The position numbers and the translations under genes are program-made. A stretch of DNA of 40,893 nt from Anaerolineales bacterium (GTDB lineage: Bacteria > Chloroflexota > Anaerolineae > Anaerolineales > UBA11579): contig JANJTX010000135.1 in assembly GCA_024710875.1 (NCBI GenBank), positions 1 through 40,893 on the forward strand, given 5' to 3'. Shown here one piece after another: positions 40,790-40,893 of this stretch. A model generated the notes under the pieces. The model searched no databases. It saw only the letters and a list, made by a program, of their open reading frames with translations, and was not told where the DNA came from. Positions within the stretch are counted from its first letter, which is position 1, and each line of letters begins with the position of its first letter.

Positions 40790-40893
40790 TGCTGACGAAG
40801 CCAGATGCGGGCTTGACGGTAGAGTTTGTGCTAAATCCAATGTTTAATATTAGTCAGTCTAAGGATAGAGCCATCCATGAAATTGCATCTCCG

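Larger units (their letters stand above)
40648..40893 (-). pseudogene. possible broken reading frame at the low-GC right edge
   Basis: On the - strand one frame runs from the window edge (20 codons, ending 'LRLTNIKHWI'), meets a single TAG (40831-40833), then stays open for 60 codons to TAA (40648-40650). It includes 'HKLYRQARIWLRQHVKSIL' and 'YHLGAPYKTLASFLRQCGQA'. The composition (Leu, Arg, aromatic residues) looks protein-like and the DNA is about 37-42% GC. No family is recognised. It could be the tail of a decayed mobile-element gene or chance. Confidence 0.25.

Overview
The window is GC-rich bacterial chromosome, densely coding, with most genes on the + strand. I infer a member of the Chloroflexota (Anaerolineae-like). 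The grounds are the style of the proteins (a giant multi-GAF kinase, DUF4388 plus small GTPase, FecR/SdrD-B lipoproteins, NBR1-Ig lipoprotein), a short IF-2 in a nusA-ylxR-infB-rbfA-nrnA-truB-ribF cluster, and dispersed palindromes and 'cacagag' repeats. No rRNA, tRNA, CRISPR array, prophage or intact insertion sequence was seen.

Region 1 (about 145-13159) is a run of co-directional genes that looks like a signalling island with lipid-like enzymes inside it. It holds a DUF4388 protein, an MglA/CvnD-type GTPase, an alpha/beta hydrolase, a left-handed beta-helix protein, a protein of the cyanobacterial acyl-ACP reductase (AAR) family with the conserved cysteine, a response regulator with a degenerate GGDEF-like output, a 1999-residue histidine kinase with eight GAF domains, a single-domain response regulator, and a second alpha/beta hydrolase. 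The second hydrolase is collinear with the first but has Gly in place of the nucleophile Ser at residue 93. This is the most unusual part of the window.

Region 2 (13160-20063) holds envelope and signalling genes: an NBR1-Ig-like lipoprotein, a convergent HD-GYP protein separated from it by a bidirectional terminator, queG, a repeat-rich intergenic stretch, and a 985-residue lipoprotein in which a DUF3048 domain appears to be split by two inserted SdrD-B repeats.

Region 3 (20064-25157) has an AT-richer RibD-C/DHFR-like gene, a DHH-CBS-tRNA nucleotidyltransferase fusion coupled to a GNAT acetyltransferase, and a soluble cytochrome P450.

Region 4 (25193-34187) is core information processing and folate/thymidylate metabolism: nusA (with its own promoter and a hairpin leader, and no rimP before it), ylxR, infB, rbfA, a DHH phosphoesterase, truB, ribF, then thyA-folA with a 4-nt overlap.

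Region 5 (34188-40893) has a small lipoprotein on the - strand, a YkgJ-like cysteine-cluster protein followed by two ABC half-transporters that fit a heterodimeric exporter with one degenerate ATP site, a stand-alone trmD on the - strand, and a low-GC right edge with palindromes and a possible broken reading frame.

Several genes (queG, the tRNA nucleotidyltransferase fusion, trmD) have a -10 hexamer ending exactly 6 nt before the start codon, so leaderless transcripts are likely.
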